DNA from: Owenia fusiformis
Taxonomy: Eukaryota; Annelida; Polychaeta; Sabellida; Oweniidae
Assembly: GCA_903813345.2 (NCBI GenBank)
Contig: CAIIXF020000012.1
Location: 21,156,184 to 21,216,183 of the forward strand
DNA: 60,000 bases
Direction: 5' to 3'
Shown: piece by piece, positions 56,701 to 60,000 of the stretch
Layout of the letters: every line of letters begins with the position of its first letter
Numbering within the stretch: the first letter of the stretch is position 1
The notes under the pieces: model-generated
Databases searched by the model: none
The model's input: only the letters and a program-made list of their open reading frames with translations
What the model was told of the DNA's origin: nothing
Translations under genes and position numbers: made by a program

Positions 56701-59700
56701 GAGCTCCTAATGTTACCTCTATACACTTTGTATTAGTGTACCTAGTGTAGCCACTGAATGCAATGCATGCTCTTAGCCTTACATCCATACCCTGTGTAGC
56801 CGCTTAGCCAGTGTGGCAAGCAAAGCCACCGAATGCCTGCTCCTAAGATTACAGCTAGCGTAGCTACTGCATATATTATCCTAAGGTTACCTCTATACCC
56901 TCTCTAGCCGCGTAGCGAGTATAGCTAGCGCAACCACCGCATGCATGCTCCTTAGGTTACCTCTATACACTCTGTACTAGCGTACCTAGTGTATCTAGCG
57001 TAGCCACCGCATGCATGCTCCTTAGCTTACCTCTATACACTGTAGTACAGTACCCAGTGTAACTAGCGTAGCCACTGAATGCATGCTCCTAGGCTTACAA
57101 CCAGACCCTTTGTAGCCGCTTAGCCAGTGTGGCTAGCAAAGCCACCGAATGCCTGCTCCTAAGCTTACCTCCAGACCCTGTGTAGCGCGTAGCGAGTTTA
57201 GCTAGCGTAGCTACGGCATACATTATACTAAGTTTACCTCTATACCCTCTCTAGCCGCGTAGCGAGTATAGCTTGCGCAACCACCGCATGCATGCTACTA
57301 AGGTTACCTCTATACACTTTGTACTAGCGTATCAGTGTAGCTAGCGGAGCCACCGAATGCCTGCTCCTTAGCTTACCTCCAGACCGTGTGTAGCCGCGTA
57401 GCGATTTTAGCTAGTGTAGCTACCGCATGCATGCTCCTAAGGTTACCTCTATACCCTCTCTAGCCGCGTAGCGAGTATAGCTAGCGCAACCACCGCATGC
57501 ATGCTCCTAAGGTTACCTCTATACACTCTGTACTAGCGTTCCTAGTGTATCTAGCGTAGCCACCGCATGCAAGCTCCTTAGCTTACCTCTATACACTGTT
57601 GTAGCGTACCCAGTGCAGCTAGGGTAGCCACTGAATGCATGCTCCTAGGCTTACAACCAGACCCTTTGTCAGTATGGCTAGCAAAGCCACCGAATGCCTG
57701 CTCCTAAGCTTACCTCCAGACCCTCTCTAGCCGCGTAGCGAGTTTAGCTAGTGTAGGTACCGCATGCATGCTCCTAAGGTTACCTCTATACCATCTCTAG
57801 CCGCGTAGCGGGTATAGCTAGCGCAACCACCGCATGCATGCTCCTAAGGTTACCTCTATACACTTTGTACTAGCGTACCTAGTGTATCTAGCGTAGCCAC
57901 CGCATACATGCTCCTAAGGTTACCTCTATACACTGTTGTAGCGTACCCAGTGTAGCTAGCGTAGCCACTGAATGCATGCTCCTAGGCTTACAACCAGACC
58001 CTTTGTAGCCGCTAAGCCAGTGTGGCTAGCAAAGCCACCGAATGCCTGCTCCTAAGCTTACCTCCAGACCCTGTGTAGCCGCGTAGCGAGTTTAGCTAGT
58101 GTAGCTACCGCATGCTTGCTCCTAAGGTTACCTCTATACACTGTTGTAGCGTACCCAGTGTAGCTAGCGTAGCCACTGAATGCATGCTCCTAGGCTTACA
58201 ACCAGACCCTTTGTAGCCGCTAAGCCAGTGTGGCTAGCAAAGCCACCGAATGCCTGCTCCTAAGCTTACCTCCAGACCCTGTGTAGCCGCGTAGCGAGTT
58301 TAGCTAGTGTAGCTACCGCATGCTTGCTCCTAAGGTTACCTCTATACACTGTTGTAGCGTACCCAGTGTAGCTAGCGTAGCCACTGAATGCATGCTCCTA
58401 GGCTTACAACCAGACCCTTTGTAGCCGCTCAGCCAGTGTGGCTAGCAAAGCCACCGAATGCCTGCTCCTAAGATTACATCTAGACCCTGTGTAGCCGCGT
58501 AATGAGTTTAGCTAGCGTAGCTACTGCATACATTATCCTAAGGTTACCTCTATACCCTCTCTAGCCGCGTAGCGAGCATAGCTAGCGCAACCACCGCATG
58601 CATTCTCCTTAGGTTACCTCTATACACTCTGTACTAGCGTACCTAGTGTATCTAACGTAGCCACCGCATGCATGCTCCTTAGCTTACCTCTATACACTGT
58701 AGTAGCGTACCCAGAGTAACTAGCGTAGCCACTGAATGCATTTTCCTAGGCTTACAACCAGACCCTTTGTAGCCGCTTAGCCAGTGTGGTTAGCAAAGCC
58801 ACCGAATGCCTGCTCCTAAGCTTACCTCCAGACCCTCTGTAGCCGTGGAGCGATTTTAGCTAGCGTAGGTACCGCATACATTATCCTAAGGTTACCTCTA
58901 TACCCTCTCTAGCCGCGTAGCGAGTATAGCTAGCGCAACCACCGCATGCATGCTCCTAAGGTTACCTCTATACACTTTGTATTAGCGTACCTTGTGTAGC
59001 CACTGAATGCATGCTCTTAGCCTTACATCCATACCCTGTGTAGCCGCTTAGCTAGTGTGGCACGCAAAGCCACCGAATGCCTGCTCCTAATATTACATCC
59101 AGACCCTGTGTAGCCGCACAATGAGTTTAGCTAGTGTAGCTACCGCATGCATGCTCCTAAGGTAACCTCTATACCCTCTATAGCCGCGTAGAGAGTAAAG
59201 CTAGCGCAACCAACGCATGCATGCTCCTAAGGTTACCTCTATACACTCTGTACTAGCGTACCTAGTGTATCTAGCGTAGCCACCGCATGCATGCTCCTTA
59301 GCTTACTTCTATACACTGTAGTAGCGTACCCAGTGTAGCTAGCGTAGCCACCGCATGCATGCTCCTAGGGCTTACAACCAGACCCTTTGTAGCCCCTTAG
59401 CCAGTGTGGCTAGCAAAGCCACCGAATGCCTGCTCCTAAGCTTACCTCCAGACCCTGTGTAGCCGAGTAGCGAGTTTACCTAGTGTAGCTACCGCATGCA
59501 TGCTCCTAAGGTTACCTCTATACCCTCTCTAGCCGCGTAGCGAGTATAGCTAGCGCAACCACCGCATGCATGCTCCTTAGGTTACCTCTATACACTCTGT
59601 ACTAGCGTACCTAGTGTATCTAGCGTAGCCACCGCATACATGCTCCTTAGGTTACCTCTATACACTGTAGTAGCGTACCCAGGGTAACTAGCGTAGCCAC

Positions 59701-60000
59701 TGAATGCATGCTCCTAGGCTTACAACCAGACCCTTTGTAGCCGTTTAGCCAGTGTGGTTAGCAAAGCCACCGAATGCCTGTTCCTAAGCTTACCTCCAGA
59801 CCCTGTGTAGCCGCGGAGCGATTTTAGCTAGCGTAGGTACCGCATACATTATCCTAAGGTTACCTCTATACCCTCTCTAGCCGCGTAGCGAGTATAGCTA
59901 GCGCAACCACCGCATGCATGCTCCTAACGTTACCTCTATACACTTTGTATTAGTGCACATAGTGTAGCCACTGAATGCATGCTCTTAGCCTTACATCCAT
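41757..60000. repeat. Satellite array, 70-bp monomer with higher-order organisation
   Basis: Continuous tandem array of at least 18.2 kb running off the window. Monomers share GCATGCATGCTCCTAAG (or variants), ACCTC.ATAC, GCGTAGC and TAGCTAGCG. Five monomer types follow each other in order: A (GAATGCATGCTCCTAGG, ends CAAAGCCACC), B (GAATGCCTGCTCCTAAG), C (CCCTCTCTAGCCGCG), D (CACTCTGTACTAGCG) and E (CACTGTTGTAGCGTACCC). Lengths 70+70+70+70+68 make a 348-bp unit; type A starts at 50744 and 51092 confirm 348. Longer landmarks repeat at about 3.3-3.4 kb. No open frame of note in 18 kb. Confidence 0.97.
49961..56699. repeat. Two consecutive long higher-order units (3426 and 3313 bp)
   Basis: A unique junction, TACCTAGAGCTCCTAATG, occurs at 49961, 53387 and 56700. 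The following sequence (TGAATGCAATGCATGCTC, GGCAAGCAAAGCC) is nearly the same each time, and other rare variants keep their order. A second landmark, GAGCTTACCTCCAGGCCC, is at 51162 and about 54543 (3381 bp apart). The lengths differ by loss or gain of pentamers and of a 14-bp TTTACCCGTTACC variant. Confidence 0.85.

Noticed and set aside
41757-60000. CRISPR-like array of repeats
   Set aside because: The whole monomer repeats, with no unique spacers, no leader and no cas genes, in eukaryotic DNA. It is a satellite.

Overview
This is non-coding, repeat-dominated eukaryotic nuclear DNA. I found no intact host gene, rRNA or functional tRNA. The evidence is fragments of non-LTR reverse transcriptase, at least three mariner-like transposase families, several TIR elements with typical target duplications, GT-AG intron signals and a large satellite array. 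The transposon mix suggests an invertebrate, and the retroelement linker reads like those of marine lophotrochozoans such as molluscs. That placement is an inference from protein style only.

Layout. (1) 1-9060: one decayed, plus-strand non-LTR retrotransposon, from the endonuclease tail through RT to a CCHC-like 3' domain and microsatellite tail. Five younger DNA elements split it: TTAA-flanked 899-2617, a hairpin-bearing MITE at 2911-3682 and again at 3986-4716, a Transib-like element with 71-bp TIRs and a 5-bp duplication at 4910-7347, and a TTAA foldback at 7493-7986. (2) 9141-13286: a mariner element (9141-11313) with an inverted-repeat element nested inside it, a second mariner with a recognisable transposase pseudogene (11737-12899), and a small TA MITE. 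(3) 13314-35335: five tandem copies of a unit of about 2.43 kb. Each copy carries several exon-like blocks with consensus splice signals, two of which join in phase into one short open frame. Copies 1-3 are stretched by insertions at 15677-18768, 19408-23150, 24987-27630, 28102-28488 and 28531-28918. (4) 35336-41756: a single-copy diverged relative of one exon block, direct repeats, nested TIR elements with TAGAGAG ends, the third copy of the hairpin MITE, tRNA-like sequences, a tandem repeat of about 160 bp, and a foldback. (5) 41757-60000: a satellite of about 70-bp monomers that runs off the window.

The most interesting results are these. The satellite has three nested periods: 70 bp, 348 bp, and about 3.3-3.4 kb. 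Two 387/388-bp MITEs and one 3.7-kb element sit exactly between AAA and TTT with no target duplication; because the host sequence is tandemly repeated, the uninterrupted target can be read in sister copies. This is the behaviour described for Spy transposons. Two different elements have CAC-GTG heptamer ends plus 5-bp duplications, the signature of the Transib/RAG superfamily. The exon-like array itself is of unknown identity.

Boundaries were read by eye. Element edges given to the base rest on target duplications or sister-copy comparison; others are approximate.
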